NCBI RefSeq assembly: GCF_001647715.1
Contig: NZ_CP015600.1
Span: 4,030,001-4,094,000, forward strand
Reading direction: 5' to 3'
DNA from: Pseudomonas antarctica
GTDB taxonomy: Bacteria > Pseudomonadota > Gammaproteobacteria > Pseudomonadales > Pseudomonadaceae
DNA: 64,000 nt
Below the pieces are notes generated by a model. It was given only the letters and a program-made list of their open reading frames with translations. It was not told where the DNA came from and ran no database searches. Below are positions 9,459 through 18,488 of the stretch, piece after piece (the stretch's first letter is position 1; each line of letters starts with the position of its first letter). The position numbers and the translations under genes are program-made.

Positions 9459-10718
9459 ATGGGCACGCACGTTATCAAGATGCCGGACATTGGCGAAGGC
9501 ATCGCAGAAGTTGAACTGTCGGTATGGCACGTGAAGGTTGGCGACCTGGTGGTTGAAGACCAGGTGCTCGCGGATGTGATGACCGACAAGGCGATGGTGG
9601 ACATTCCCTCGCCGGTGCACGGCAAAGTGATTTCCCTCGGCGGCGCGCCGGGTGAAGTCATGGCCGTGGGCAGTATTTTGATCAGCATCGAAGTGGAAGG
9701 CGCGGGCAATGCAAAAGAGGCGCCGGCAGTGGCTGAACCGGTAAAAGCGGTACCGGCGCCGGTGGCGGAAGCCAAGCCTGCGCCAGCCGCCAGTAAACCC
9801 GCGCCGGTCGTGGCGACTCAAGCACCTATGGCCCGCGAAGCCGACGAACGCCCACTGGCCTCCCCTGCCGTGCGCAAGCATGCGCTGGATGCCGGGATTC
9901 AGCTGCGTCTGGTCCAGGGCACTGGCCCGGCGGGCCGCATTTTGCACGAAGACCTGGAGGCTTACTTGCTTCAGGGTCCGGCAAAATCGTCTGCGGCGAG
10001 CAACCCTTACGCCGAACGCAACAGCGAAGAACAGATCCCGGTGATCGGCATGCGCCGCAAGATCGCCCAGCGTATGCAGGACGCCACCCGCCGCGCCGCG
10101 CATTTCAGCTACGTGGAAGAAATCGACGTCACCGCCCTCGACGAGCTGCGCGTGCACCTCAATGAGAAACATGGCGCTACACGCGGCAAGCTGACCCTGC
10201 TGCCATTCATCGTGCGCGCCATGGTCGTGGCGCTGCGCGATTTCCCACAGATCAACGCGCGTTACGACGACGAAAACCAGGTCATCACCCGCCTCGGCGC
10301 GGTGCATGTAGGCGTCGCCACCCAGAGCGACGTGGGCTTGATGGTGCCGGTGGTGCGCCACGCCGAAGCACGCAGCCTGTGGCGCAATGCCGAGGAAATC
10401 GCACGTTTGGCCACCGCTGCACGCAATGGCAAAGCCAGCCGTGATGAGCTGTCCGGCTCCACCATTACCTTGACCAGCCTCGGCGCGCTGGGCGGCATCG
10501 TCAGCACTCCCGTGCTGAACCTGCCGGAAGTGGCGATTGTCGGCGTCAACCGCATTGTCGAGCGGCCAATGGTCATCAAAGGCCAAATCGTGGTGCGCAA
10601 GATGATGAACCTCTCCAGTTCCTTCGATCACCGCGTGGTCGACGGCATGGACGCGGCGCAATTCATCCAGGCCATTCGCGGCCTGCTCGAACAACCCGCC
10701 AGCCTGTTTTTGGAGTAA
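9459..10718 (+). CDS. bkdB: Dihydrolipoyl transacylase E2 of the branched-chain complex
   Basis: E2 core of 419 residues. The lipoyl domain (1-80) has the lipoylated Lys44 in TDKAMVD. An alanine/proline-rich linker (about 85-128) is followed by the peripheral-subunit-binding domain (about 131-170, ASPAVRKHALDAGI) and the catalytic acyltransferase domain with His391 and Asp395 in DHRVVDG. It forms the multimeric scaffold that carries acyl groups from BkdA1A2 to CoA. The ATG directly follows the bkdA2 stop, with GGAGG overlapping that gene's last codons, so translation is coupled. Confidence 0.95.
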   Translation: MGTHVIKMPDIGEGIAEVELSVWHVKVGDLVVEDQVLADVMTDKAMVDIPSPVHGKVISLGGAPGEVMAVGSILISIEVEGAGNAKEAPAVAEPVKAVPAPVAEAKPAPAASKPAPVVATQAPMAREADERPLASPAVRKHALDAGIQLRLVQGTGPAGRILHEDLEAYLLQGPAKSSAASNPYAERNSEEQIPVIGMRRKIAQRMQDATRRAAHFSYVEEIDVTALDELRVHLNEKHGATRGKLTLLPFIVRAMVVALRDFPQINARYDDENQVITRLGAVHVGVATQSDVGLMVPVVRHAEARSLWRNAEEIARLATAARNGKASRDELSGSTITLTSLGALGGIVSTPVLNLPEVAIVGVNRIVERPMVIKGQIVVRKMMNLSSSFDHRVVDGMDAAQFIQAIRGLLEQPASLFLE

Positions 10719-10721
10719 GGC

Positions 10722-12101
10722 ATGTCTCAGACATTGAACACGACGCTGCTGATTATCGGCGGCGGCCCTGGTGGTTATGTGGCCGCGATTCGGGCGGGTC
10801 AACTGGGTATCCCGACCATTTTGGTAGAAGGCCAGGCGCTGGGCGGCACGTGCCTGAATATCGGCTGCATTCCGTCCAAGGCGTTGATCCATGTGGCCGA
10901 GCAGTTCCAGCAAACCGTGCACCATAGCCAGGGCTCACAGTTGGGCATCGAAGTGGATGTGCCGACCCTGGACATCCGCAAAAGCGTGGAATGGAAAGAT
11001 GGCATCGTCGACCGATTGACCACCGGCGTTGCCGCGCTGCTGAAGAAGCACAAAGTGCAGGTGATCCACGGCTGGGCCAAAGTAGTGGACGGCAAAACCG
11101 TCGACGTCGGCGACCAGCGCATCCAATGCGAACACCTGCTGCTGGCCACCGGTTCGAAAAGCGTCAACTTGCCGATGCTGCCAATTGGCGGGCCGATCAT
11201 CTCCTCTACCGAAGCGCTGGCGCCCACCCGCGTCCCCAAGCGACTGGTTGTGGTGGGTGGCGGCTATATTGGCCTGGAGCTGGGCATTGCCTACCGCAAG
11301 CTCGGTGCCGAGGTCAGTGTGGTCGAGGCGCAGGAACGTATCCTGCCCGCTTACGACGGCGAGCTGACACTGCCCGTGGCAGAATCCCTCAAGCAGTTGG
11401 GCGTCAAGCTGTACCTCAAGCACAGCGTGACCGGTTTTGAGAACAACAGCCTGCAAGTGCGTGACCCGAATGGCGACACCCTGTCGCTGGAGACGGATCA
11501 GGTGCTGATGGCCGTGGGTCGCAAACCCAACACCCAGGGCTGGAACCTCGAAGCGCTGAACCTGGAGATGAACGGTTCGGCGATCAAGATCGACAGCCGT
11601 TGCCAGACCAGCATGCGCAACGTGTATGCCATCGGCGACGTAAGCGGCGAGCCGATGTTGGCGCACCGGGCCATGGCCCAGGGTGAAATGGTTGCCGAAC
11701 TGATCAGCGGTAAATCCCGCGAATTCAACCCGGCGGCCATCCCGGCGGTGTGCTTTACCGACCCGGAACTGGTGGTGGTCGGCAAGACCCCGGACGAAGC
11801 CAAGGCGGCGGGCCTGGACTGTATCGTGTCGAGCTTCCCGTTTGCGGCCAATGGCCGGGCAATGACGCTGGAGTCTAAAACCGGCTTCGTGCGTGTGGTC
11901 GCGCGACGTGACAACCACCTGATTGTCGGCTGGCAGGCCGTAGGCGTGGGTGTGTCGGAACTGTCCACGGCCTTCGGCCTGAGCCTGGAAATGGGCGCGC
12001 GCCTGGAAGACGTGGCAGGCACCATCCACGCCCACCCGACCCTCGGCGAAGCTGTGCAGGAAGCTGCTTTAAGGGCCTTGGGTCACGCGCTGCACCTTTA
12101 A
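10722..12101 (+). CDS. lpdV: Lipoamide dehydrogenase E3 (LPD-Val)
   Basis: Flavoprotein disulfide reductase of 459 residues that reoxidises the dihydrolipoyl groups of BkdB with NAD+. It has an N-terminal FAD motif ([10 protein letters not shown]), the redox disulfide Cys44-Cys49 in [13 protein letters not shown], the NAD motif [12 protein letters not shown] near residue 176, and the catalytic His438-Glu443 pair in HAHPTLGEA. It is the last gene of the bkd operon, three bases after bkdB. Pseudomonads keep this E3 separate from the one serving pyruvate and 2-oxoglutarate dehydrogenases. Confidence 0.95.
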   Translation: MSQTLNTTLLIIGGGPGGYVAAIRAGQLGIPTILVEGQALGGTCLNIGCIPSKALIHVAEQFQQTVHHSQGSQLGIEVDVPTLDIRKSVEWKDGIVDRLTTGVAALLKKHKVQVIHGWAKVVDGKTVDVGDQRIQCEHLLLATGSKSVNLPMLPIGGPIISSTEALAPTRVPKRLVVVGGGYIGLELGIAYRKLGAEVSVVEAQERILPAYDGELTLPVAESLKQLGVKLYLKHSVTGFENNSLQVRDPNGDTLSLETDQVLMAVGRKPNTQGWNLEALNLEMNGSAIKIDSRCQTSMRNVYAIGDVSGEPMLAHRAMAQGEMVAELISGKSREFNPAAIPAVCFTDPELVVVGKTPDEAKAAGLDCIVSSFPFAANGRAMTLESKTGFVRVVARRDNHLIVGWQAVGVGVSELSTAFGLSLEMGARLEDVAGTIHAHPTLGEAVQEAALRALGHALHL

Positions 12102-12110
12102 AACCGCGGT

Positions 12111-12190
12111 GAGGCCATCGCGGGCAAGCCCGACTCCCACAGAGGAATACATTCCAAAGGTGGCAGCTGGCTTGCCTGCGATAGCGGTGG
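12111..12190. repeat. REPIN (inverted REP pair), degenerate
   Basis: Two REP units in opposite orientation: CATCGCGGGCAAGCCCGACT...CCCAC at 12116-12140 and GGCAGCTGGCTTGCCTGCGA from about 12162. They lie in the gap between lpdV and ilvE. The arms are not identical, so the pair is partly decayed. No other feature is seen in this 225-base gap apart from the ilvE ribosome-binding site. Confidence 0.7.
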
Positions 12191-12326
12191 ATCAGCCAAC
12201 ACACCTGCTGAATGGCCCGCCCACCCGCTCCCACACCGGCCAAGAATGAAGTATTGTTGCGCCCATCCAGAAAAAAACCGACAAGCCTGTCTTCGACCAG
12301 GCGGTTGACCAGAGATAGAGGGTGTC

Positions 12327-13346
12327 ATGGGTAACGAAAGCATCAATTGGGACAAGCTGGGTTTTGACTACATCAAGACCGACAAGCGGTTTCTCCAGGT
12401 CTGGAAAAACGGCGAATGGCAAGCCGGCACCCTGACCGACGACAACGTGCTGCACATCAGCGAGGGCTCCACTGCCCTGCACTATGGCCAGCAGTGCTTT
12501 GAAGGCCTCAAGGCCTACCGCTGCAAGGACGGTTCGATCAACCTGTTCCGTCCTGACCAGAACGCCGCGCGCATGCAGCGCAGCTGTGCCCGCCTGCTGA
12601 TGCCGCACGTGCCGACCGACGCGTTCATCGACGCTTGCAAGCAAGTGGTCAAGGCCAACGAGCGGTTCATCCCGCCGTACGGCAGCGGCGGCGCGCTGTA
12701 CCTGCGCCCGTTCGTCATCGGCACCGGTGACAACATCGGCGTGCGTACCGCGCCGGAGTTCATCTTCTCGGTCTTCGCAATCCCGGTCGGCGCCTACTTC
12801 AAGGGCGGCCTGGTGCCACACAACTTCCAGATTTCCACCTTCGACCGCGCCGCGCCACAGGGCACCGGTGCCGCCAAGGTGGGTGGCAACTACGCTGCCA
12901 GCCTGATGCCGGGTGCCGAAGCGAAGAAATCCGGTTTCGCCGATGCAATCTACCTGGACCCGATGACCCATTCGAAAATCGAAGAAGTCGGTTCGGCCAA
13001 CTTCTTCGGGATCACCCACGACAACCAGTTCATCACGCCGAAGTCGCCTTCGGTGCTGCCAGGCATCACCCGCCTGTCGCTGATCGAACTGGCCCAGTCG
13101 CGCCTGGGTCTGACAGTGGTCGAGGGTGAAGTCTTCATCGACAAACTGGACCAGTTCAAGGAAGCCGGTGCCTGCGGCACTGCTGCGGTGATCTCGCCGA
13201 TCGGCGGTATCCAGTACAACGGCAAACTGCACGTATTCCACAGCGAAACCGAAGTGGGCCCGATCACCCAGAAGCTCTACAAAGAGCTGACCGGTGTGCA
13301 GACCGGCGACGTTGAAGCGCCGGAAGGCTGGATCGTCAAGGTCTAA
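12327..13346 (+). CDS. ilvE: Branched-chain amino-acid aminotransferase
   Basis: Fold-type IV pyridoxal-phosphate enzyme of 339 residues that interconverts valine, leucine and isoleucine with their 2-oxo acids. The PLP lysine is Lys184 in GAAKVGGNYAAS. Other family segments are FEGLKAYRC (58-66) and LRPFVIGTG (126-134). The length fits the longer, mammalian-like BCAT class. The start is preceded by AGAGGGT. It lies just downstream of the bkd operon and supplies the oxo acids that BkdAB-LpdV consumes, although a REPIN in the 225-base gap suggests a separate promoter. Confidence 0.93.
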   Translation: MGNESINWDKLGFDYIKTDKRFLQVWKNGEWQAGTLTDDNVLHISEGSTALHYGQQCFEGLKAYRCKDGSINLFRPDQNAARMQRSCARLLMPHVPTDAFIDACKQVVKANERFIPPYGSGGALYLRPFVIGTGDNIGVRTAPEFIFSVFAIPVGAYFKGGLVPHNFQISTFDRAAPQGTGAAKVGGNYAASLMPGAEAKKSGFADAIYLDPMTHSKIEEVGSANFFGITHDNQFITPKSPSVLPGITRLSLIELAQSRLGLTVVEGEVFIDKLDQFKEAGACGTAAVISPIGGIQYNGKLHVFHSETEVGPITQKLYKELTGVQTGDVEAPEGWIVKV

Positions 13347-13368
13347 CAGCCCACACGCATAACCCAAT

Positions 13369-13457
13369 GTAGGAGCGGGCTTGCTCGCGAATACGGTCTG
13401 TCAGCACTGAATCAGGTGACTGACACTGCGCATTCGCGAGCAAGCCCGCTCCCACAT
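13369..13457. repeat. REPIN (inverted REP pair)
   Basis: Arms TAGGAGCGGGCTTGCTCGCG (from 13370) and its near-perfect complement CGCGAGCAAGCCCGCTCCCA (13436-13455) flank about 40 bases. It lies between the convergent ilvE and GNAT genes, where it may also act as a transcription barrier. Same REP subgroup as the element at 14413-14501. Confidence 0.85.
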
Positions 13458-13473
13458 TTGATCTACAGTGTTT

Positions 13474-14367
13474 TCAAGATTGAGTCGGGATATTCACGCC
13501 AATCTTCTTCCCCATACTAATCCTCGGCTCCACCCCATACCCCAACGCCTCGTAAAACCCCACCACCGCGTCATTCCCGCCCGTAATCTGCAAATTGATC
13601 TTCATACACCCCAGCGCCGTCAACGCCTGCTCGGCATGCCGCACCAACGACGCGCCCAAACCCTGCCGCCGATAATCGCTGTGCACCGCCACCGAATACA
13701 GCCAGCCACGATGCCCGTCGTAGCCGGCGAGAATGCTGCCGATCACGGCTTTTTTATCCGTCGCCACAAAGAACAACCCATCGTTGACCGCCAGTTTCTT
13801 ATCAATCGCCAACGTCGGCAGGTTGTGCGCGGTGTCATACCCAAACGCCTCCTGCCACAAGGCCACCACCTGCGCACGGTGCTGACGGTCGCGATACGGC
13901 CCAATGGGATGGCGGGATAGCAACGCCTTCTCCATCACCAGCGTGCGCTCGTTGCCGTGATAGACATCGCGCACCGTGTGGAACCCCAGCTTGGTATAGA
14001 ACGGCTCGGCCGTCAGCGAAGACGGCACGTTCAAGACCGTCACCCCGGCTTCGCGGGCACGCAGTTCGATTTCGATCATCAGCAGCCGCCCGATGCCCTG
14101 CCCTTGCAGCGCCGGGTTGACGAACACCGAGCGCACCACATTGCCGTCAAGGGCAGCAGTGGCGACGATCACCTGATCCTGAATCGCCACCAGCACCACC
14201 CGCCGCTGGAGCAAAGCCAGCACAGCGTCAGGCGTAAAATTACTCGCGACCCGAGCAATCACATCCGCCGGGTAATCCCGCGCATTGCTGCTGTGCAAGG
14301 CTGCCAGGATGACCTGGCTGATCCCCTCGGCATCGGCTGCCTGGGCGAGACGAACGGCGGTAGACAT
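13474..14367 (-). CDS. Tandem-domain GNAT acetyltransferase with YpeA-like C-terminal half
   Basis: Protein of 297 residues made of two consecutive GNAT folds. The N-terminal domain (about 1-150) has the acetyl-CoA loop NPALQGQGIGRLL. The C-terminal domain (about 155-297) carries YDGHRGWLYSVAVHSDYRRQGLG and ends FYEALGY, closely resembling the stand-alone E. coli YpeA family. Both acetyl-CoA loops (Q/R-x-x-G-x-G/A) look intact, so both halves may be active. The substrate is unknown. It is flanked by REPINs on both sides and is convergent with ilvE, with no functional link to neighbours apparent. Confidence 0.8.
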   Translation of the reverse strand: MSTAVRLAQAADAEGISQVILAALHSSNARDYPADVIARVASNFTPDAVLALLQRRVVLVAIQDQVIVATAALDGNVVRSVFVNPALQGQGIGRLLMIEIELRAREAGVTVLNVPSSLTAEPFYTKLGFHTVRDVYHGNERTLVMEKALLSRHPIGPYRDRQHRAQVVALWQEAFGYDTAHNLPTLAIDKKLAVNDGLFFVATDKKAVIGSILAGYDGHRGWLYSVAVHSDYRRQGLGASLVRHAEQALTALGCMKINLQITGGNDAVVGFYEALGYGVEPRISMGKKIGVNIPTQS

Positions 14368-14412
14368 GATTCCTCCTGGCTGACGGCGTTACAACAGACG
14401 CAACAATACCAA

Positions 14413-14501
14413 TGTGGGAGCGGGCTTGCTCGCGAATGCAGTCTTCCTGTCAATGCATCTGAACCTGACCCACCGCCTTCGCGAGCAAGCCCGCTCCCAC
14501 A
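14413..14501. repeat. REPIN (inverted REP pair)
   Basis: TGTGGGAGCGGGCTTGCTCG (from 14413) and the complementary CGAGCAAGCCCGCTCCCACA (14482-14501) flank about 50 bases upstream of the divergent GNAT and ctlX genes. Same REP subgroup as the element at 13369-13457. Confidence 0.85.
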
Positions 14502-14561
14502 GTTTGACCTCATTCCAGCCTCTCCAGCCGATTCGGCTGCCCCACCCTACTTTTCAGCTTT

Positions 14562-14593
14562 CCCGGCTGAGCCGCCCCTCTGTTTCAGCCGGG
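14562..14593. repeat. Inverted repeat in the ctlX leader
   Basis: Nine-base perfect arms CCCGGCTGA and TCAGCCGGG separated by 14 bases, about 60 bases before ctlX. It could be an operator or leader hairpin; no regulator is identified. The remainder of the 14502-14654 stretch shows nothing I can assign. Confidence 0.35.
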
Positions 14594-14654
14594 ATTCCCC
14601 CACCACAACGCACAAAATACTCCCACAGCTCAGCCCCCATGGACCCGTGCACCC

Positions 14655-15581
14655 ATGCAAACAACAAACACTGTCCTGATGATTCGCCCGGCGCGCTTTG
14701 CCTTCAACCCGGACACCGCGATCAACAACCGCTTCCAACGCCCGCCCCTCGACCCACTCAGCGCGCAGCAGAAAGCGCTGGAGGAGTTCGACGGCTACGT
14801 CGACACCCTGCGCCAACACGGCGTCGAAGTGCTGGTGGTGCAGGACACTCCCGCGCCTCACACGCCCGACTCGATCTTCCCCAACAACTGGTGGAGCAGC
14901 CACGCCGACGGCAGCCTGGTGCTGTACCCGATGGAAGGCCAGAACCGACGCTTGGAGCGCAGCAAAGGCGTGCTGCAAGTGCTGGAGCAGCGCTTTGCGA
15001 TCCACCACACCATCGACCTCAGCCACCTCGAACAACAGAACATCTTCCTCGAAGGCACCGGCAGCATGGTGCTCGACCGCCAGCACCGCATCAGCTACGC
15101 CTGCCACTCCGGGCGCACGCACCAGGACGCCCTGCGCCAGTTCGCCGAACACCTCGACTATCAACTCTGTGTGTTCCACGCCGTCGACCGCCATCACGCG
15201 CCGATCTACCACAGCAATGTGATGATGAGCGTCGGCCGCGACCTCTCGGTGGTGTGCCTGCAAGCCCTGCCCGACGCCAGCGAACGCCTGGGCCTGGAAC
15301 GCTCACTGCGCGACACCGGCAAAGACATCCTCGCCCTTGACTTCAACCAGCTCGAAGCCTTCGCCGGCAACATGCTCGAAGTCCACGACCGCGAGGGCCA
15401 GCCGTTGCTGGTGATGTCCGCCAGCGCCTGGGGCGCCCTGCAACCGAATCAGCGCCAACAGGTGGAACGCCACACGCGGCCGGTGGTGGTGAACATCGAC
15501 AACATCGAACGCATCGGCGGCGGCAGTGCCCGCTGCATGTTGGCGGAAGTGCACCTGCCCGCCCGCCCCTCATTTCAATAA
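14655..15581 (+). CDS. ctlX: Citrulline hydrolase CtlX (amidinotransferase/arginine deiminase superfamily)
   Basis: Enzyme of 308 residues with the pentein fold. The substrate-binding acidic loop PDSIFPNNW (71-79), LEGTGSMVLD (132-141), His186 in HSNVMM and the C-terminal nucleophile Cys294 in GGGSARCML are all visible. Members called CtlX hydrolyse citrulline to ornithine, ammonia and CO2. The next gene, ornithine cyclodeaminase, would use the ornithine formed, 11 bases downstream with a strong AAGGAG site. Other pentein hydrolases (arginine deiminase, dimethylargininase) are alternatives, but the family resemblance and the context favour citrulline. Confidence 0.85.
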   Translation: MQTTNTVLMIRPARFAFNPDTAINNRFQRPPLDPLSAQQKALEEFDGYVDTLRQHGVEVLVVQDTPAPHTPDSIFPNNWWSSHADGSLVLYPMEGQNRRLERSKGVLQVLEQRFAIHHTIDLSHLEQQNIFLEGTGSMVLDRQHRISYACHSGRTHQDALRQFAEHLDYQLCVFHAVDRHHAPIYHSNVMMSVGRDLSVVCLQALPDASERLGLERSLRDTGKDILALDFNQLEAFAGNMLEVHDREGQPLLVMSASAWGALQPNQRQQVERHTRPVVVNIDNIERIGGGSARCMLAEVHLPARPSFQ

Positions 15582-15592
15582 GGAGTCTTGCC

Positions 15593-16639
15593 ATGACCCG
15601 TTATATCGACGTCAACGATCTCAGCTACCTGGTCTCGCAAAAAGGCCTGCAAACCTGCATCACCGAAATGGCCGAATACATCCGCGCCGACTACCTGCGC
15701 TGGCAGGACTTCGAAAAATGCGCGCGCCTGGCCAACCACTCGCCGGATGGCGTGATCGAGCTGATGCCGGTGTCCGACGCCGCGCTGTACGCCTTCAAAT
15801 ATGTCAACGGCCACCCCAAGAACACCCTGGCCGGCATGCTCACGGTGATGGCCTTCGGCGCGCTGGGCGACGTGGACACCGGCAAACCAGTACTGCTGGC
15901 GGAAATGACCCTGACCACCGCCATCCGCACTGCGGCCACTTCAGCGTTGGTCGCTCGCTACCTGGCGCGCGACAACAGCCGCAGCATGGCGCTGATCGGC
16001 AACGGCTCGCAAAGCGAGTTCCAGGCCCTGGCCTTCCACGCCATGCTCGGCATCAACGAAATCCGCCTGTTCGACATCGACGCCAAGGCCACCGCCAAGC
16101 TGGCTGCCAACCTCAAGGCCTTCCCGGCAATCACAGTGATCGTGGCCGGCAGCGTTGCCGAAGCGGTGAAAGGCGCGGACATCGTCACCACCGTCACCGC
16201 CGACAAGGCCTACGCGACCATCCTCACCGACGACATGATCGAACCCGGCATGCACCTGAATGCCGTGGGCGGCGACTGCCCCGGCAAGACCGAGCTGGAC
16301 CGACGTATCGTCGAACGCGCCCGCGTGATCGTCGAGTACGAACCGCAAAGCCGCATCGAAGGTGAAATCCAGCACATGCCGGAAGATTCGCCGGTCACCG
16401 AGTTGTGGCAGGTCCTCAACGGCCAGAAGCCGGGTCGCGAAAACGCACGCCAGGTCACGCTGTTCGACTCGGTGGGTTTTGCCATCGAAGATTATTCGGC
16501 ACTGCGCTATGTGTTCGATGTGGCCAACGCGTTGGATGTGGGCAGCACACTCGAACTGGTGCCGGACCTGGCCGACCCGAAAGACTTGTTTGCACGCTTG
16601 GCCCAACAGCCGCGCGCACAGCAGAAAAAGCGCGCCTGA
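15593..16639 (+). CDS. Ornithine cyclodeaminase
   Basis: Mu-crystallin-family NAD-dependent enzyme of 348 residues that converts L-ornithine directly to L-proline with loss of ammonia. It has the Rossmann motif GNGSQSEFQ (136-144), Asp228 in VGGDCPGKTEL, where the family's catalytic aspartate lies, and the N-terminal MPVSDAALYAFKYVNGHP stretch that contacts substrate. It is co-transcribed with ctlX. Together they would turn citrulline into proline in two steps. The C-terminus is a lysine/arginine-rich extension (QQKKRA). Confidence 0.9.
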   Translation: MTRYIDVNDLSYLVSQKGLQTCITEMAEYIRADYLRWQDFEKCARLANHSPDGVIELMPVSDAALYAFKYVNGHPKNTLAGMLTVMAFGALGDVDTGKPVLLAEMTLTTAIRTAATSALVARYLARDNSRSMALIGNGSQSEFQALAFHAMLGINEIRLFDIDAKATAKLAANLKAFPAITVIVAGSVAEAVKGADIVTTVTADKAYATILTDDMIEPGMHLNAVGGDCPGKTELDRRIVERARVIVEYEPQSRIEGEIQHMPEDSPVTELWQVLNGQKPGRENARQVTLFDSVGFAIEDYSALRYVFDVANALDVGSTLELVPDLADPKDLFARLAQQPRAQQKKRA

Positions 16640-16731
16640 GACCGCTCTGGTCTGCCGCTTTGCGCCGATGGCAGGCCAGAACCTCACCCGCAAAAAGCCG
16701 ATTTTGCGCGTGCAGCAGCCGATTCCGCTGC

Positions 16732-16754
16732 ATTGCGCTTTTTAACAGCGCAAT
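16732..16754. promoter_or_regulatory. Candidate Lrp-type operator upstream of the ABC importer
   Basis: Perfect inverted repeat ATTGCGCT-N7-AGCGCAAT, with additional TTGCGC-like half-sites nearby (TTTTGCGCG from 16703, TTCGCGC from 16753). It lies in the 255-base gap between ocd and the binding-protein gene. Several partly symmetric, phased half-sites are typical of Lrp/AsnC proteins, and an Lrp-type gene ends this cluster. The rest of the gap shows only an AGGGA ribosome-binding site. Confidence 0.4.
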
Positions 16755-16894
16755 TCGCGCTTTATGCACCGGATAAACGACACAAAAAACGCACCACCAT
16801 GAAGCATTCTGAGCCCGACCAAAGAGTCAGCAAATGAATGCACGCTGCACCCTTTCACTGCCCTGACATCAATTACAAAATATAGGGACGCCCC

Positions 16895-17674
16895 ATGACT
16901 CCACTGCGATCACTCTTCGCTGCATTGCTGTTGCCTCTGTGCGCCAGCGCCGCCCACGCCCAGGACTGGAAAGAAATCCGCTTCGGCGTATTCCCCGAAT
17001 ACCCGCCCTTCGAATCCGTGGCCGCCGACGGCAGCCTGCAAGGCTTTGATATCGAGTTGGGCAACGCCATCTGCGCCAAGCTCGAAGTGAAATGCACCTG
17101 GGTGCACAACGAATTCGACGGCATGATCCCGGCCCTGCGCGCACGCAAGTTCGACGCGATCATGTCATCCATGGCCGTGACGCCGGCGCGCGAAAAAGTC
17201 ATCGACTTCACGGACCGGCTGTTCCTCAGCCCGACCTCGGTGATCACCCGCAAAAGCGCCGACTTCGGCGACACCCCCGAATCCCTGAAAGGCAAACAGG
17301 TCGGCGTGCTGCAAGGCTCGCTGCAAGAAGCCTATGCCCGCGCGCACCTGGCCAAGCTCGGCGCGCAGATCAAGGCGTACCAGTCCCAGGAACAGAACTA
17401 CGCCGACCTGCAAAATGGCCGCCTCGACGCCACCCTGACCGACAAGCTCGAAGCCCAGCTCAACTTCTTGTCCAAGCCTGAAGGCGCCGACTTCAAGACC
17501 GGCCCGGCCTTCAAGGACCCGACCCTACCCCTGGATATCGCCATGGGCCTGCGCAAAAACGACGCAGACTTGCGCGCGCTGATCAACAAAGGCATCGCCG
17601 CCGTGCAGGCCGATGGCACCTACGCACAGATCCAGAAGAAGTACTTCGGCGATCAGGATATCTACAACGAGTAA
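16895..17674 (+). CDS. Periplasmic polar amino-acid binding protein of an ABC importer
   Basis: Family 3 solute-binding protein of 259 residues with a Sec signal peptide (about 1-22, cleavage after AAHA). The segments RFGVFPEYPPFESVAADGSL (about 28-47) and GFDIELGNAICAKL, and the FDGMIPALRARKFDAIMSSM motif, are typical of the lysine/arginine/ornithine/histidine-binding group. The binding protein delivers its ligand to the permeases encoded downstream. Given ctlX and ocd upstream, citrulline or ornithine is the likely ligand, but this is inference. Confidence 0.88.
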   Translation: MTPLRSLFAALLLPLCASAAHAQDWKEIRFGVFPEYPPFESVAADGSLQGFDIELGNAICAKLEVKCTWVHNEFDGMIPALRARKFDAIMSSMAVTPAREKVIDFTDRLFLSPTSVITRKSADFGDTPESLKGKQVGVLQGSLQEAYARAHLAKLGAQIKAYQSQEQNYADLQNGRLDATLTDKLEAQLNFLSKPEGADFKTGPAFKDPTLPLDIAMGLRKNDADLRALINKGIAAVQADGTYAQIQKKYFGDQDIYNE

Positions 17675-17687
17675 GTCAACGCCAGCC

Positions 17688-17752
17688 CTGTGGGAATTGG
17701 CTTTTTGTGGCGAGGGAGCAAGCTCCCTCGCCACAAAAAAACAGCTCCCACA
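17688..17752. repeat. Nested REP-type palindrome
   Basis: An inner perfect inverted repeat with 18-base arms and a two-base AA centre occupies 17702-17739 (core GTGGCGAGGGAGC). It is framed by shorter complementary ends CTGTGGGA and CTCCCACAG. It lies between the binding-protein gene and the first permease gene, where such a hairpin can stabilise the upstream message or attenuate downstream transcription. It belongs to a different REP subgroup from the other elements in the window. Confidence 0.8.
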
Positions 17753-17786
17753 GTAAATCTCTGTGCTCCATCGAGATCTCCCCCCC

Positions 17787-18488
17787 ATGAACGAATTCCT
17801 CAACCTGCAAGGCTACGGCCCCATGCTCGCCCAGGGTGCCTGGATGACGGTCAAGCTGGCATTTCTGGCCCTGGCCCTGAGCCTCGCCTTGGGCCTGATT
17901 GCGGCCGGCGCCAAGCTCTCCAGCGTCAAAGGGCTGCGCGTGCCCGCCACGCTATACACCACGCTGATCCGCAGCGTGCCGGACCTGGTGCTGATCCTGC
18001 TGATTTTCTACAGCCTGCAACTGTGGCTGAACGACCTCAGCGAAGTGTTCGGCTGGGATTATTTTGAAATCGACCCGTTTACCGCCGGGGTGATCACCCT
18101 AGGGTTTATCTACGGTGCGTATTTCACCGAAAATTTTCGCGGCGCGATCCTCAGCGTGCCGGCCGGGCAGCTTGAGGCCGCCACCGCCTACGGCTTGAGC
18201 CGCTGGCAGCGCTTCCACCTGGTTCTGTTCCCGCAGTTGATGCGCTTTGCTCTGCCGGGCCTGGGCAATAACTGGCTGGTGCTGCTCAAGTCCACCGCGC
18301 TGGTGTCGATCATTGGCCTGTCGGACCTGGTCAAGGCCGCACAAAACGCAGGCAAGAGCACCAACGAGCCGTTGTATTTCCTGATCCTCGCCGGCGTGGT
18401 GTACCTGGTGATCACCACCCTTTCCAACCGCATCTTCAAGCGTCTAGAACGGCGCTACAACCTCGGCATCAAGGGGATGGCGCGATGA
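17787..18488 (+). CDS. Amino-acid ABC transporter permease, HisQ/AotQ type
   Basis: Inner-membrane permease of 233 residues with about five hydrophobic helices and the conserved EAA loop (QLEAATAYGLSRWQRFHLVLFP region). The ATG at 17787 is chosen over an upstream GTG at 17763, which adds a charged stretch before the first helix; the ribosome-binding site is weak. Its stop overlaps the start of the second permease gene in an ATGA, so the two are translationally coupled and should form a heterodimer. Confidence 0.9.
   Translation: MNEFLNLQGYGPMLAQGAWMTVKLAFLALALSLALGLIAAGAKLSSVKGLRVPATLYTTLIRSVPDLVLILLIFYSLQLWLNDLSEVFGWDYFEIDPFTAGVITLGFIYGAYFTENFRGAILSVPAGQLEAATAYGLSRWQRFHLVLFPQLMRFALPGLGNNWLVLLKSTALVSIIGLSDLVKAAQNAGKSTNEPLYFLILAGVVYLVITTLSNRIFKRLERRYNLGIKGMAR

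Noticed and set aside
9033..10925. 630-codon minus-strand frame opposite bkdB and lpdV
   Set aside because: Reverse-frame artefact of GC-rich coding sequence; no ribosome-binding site or domain, while the plus-strand genes have full motifs.
17700..17745. Rho-independent terminator after the binding-protein gene
   Set aside because: The palindrome is flanked by T-runs at its start and A-runs at its end (wrong order for plus-strand termination), and the permease genes that follow belong to the same transporter. It is treated as a REP-type element.
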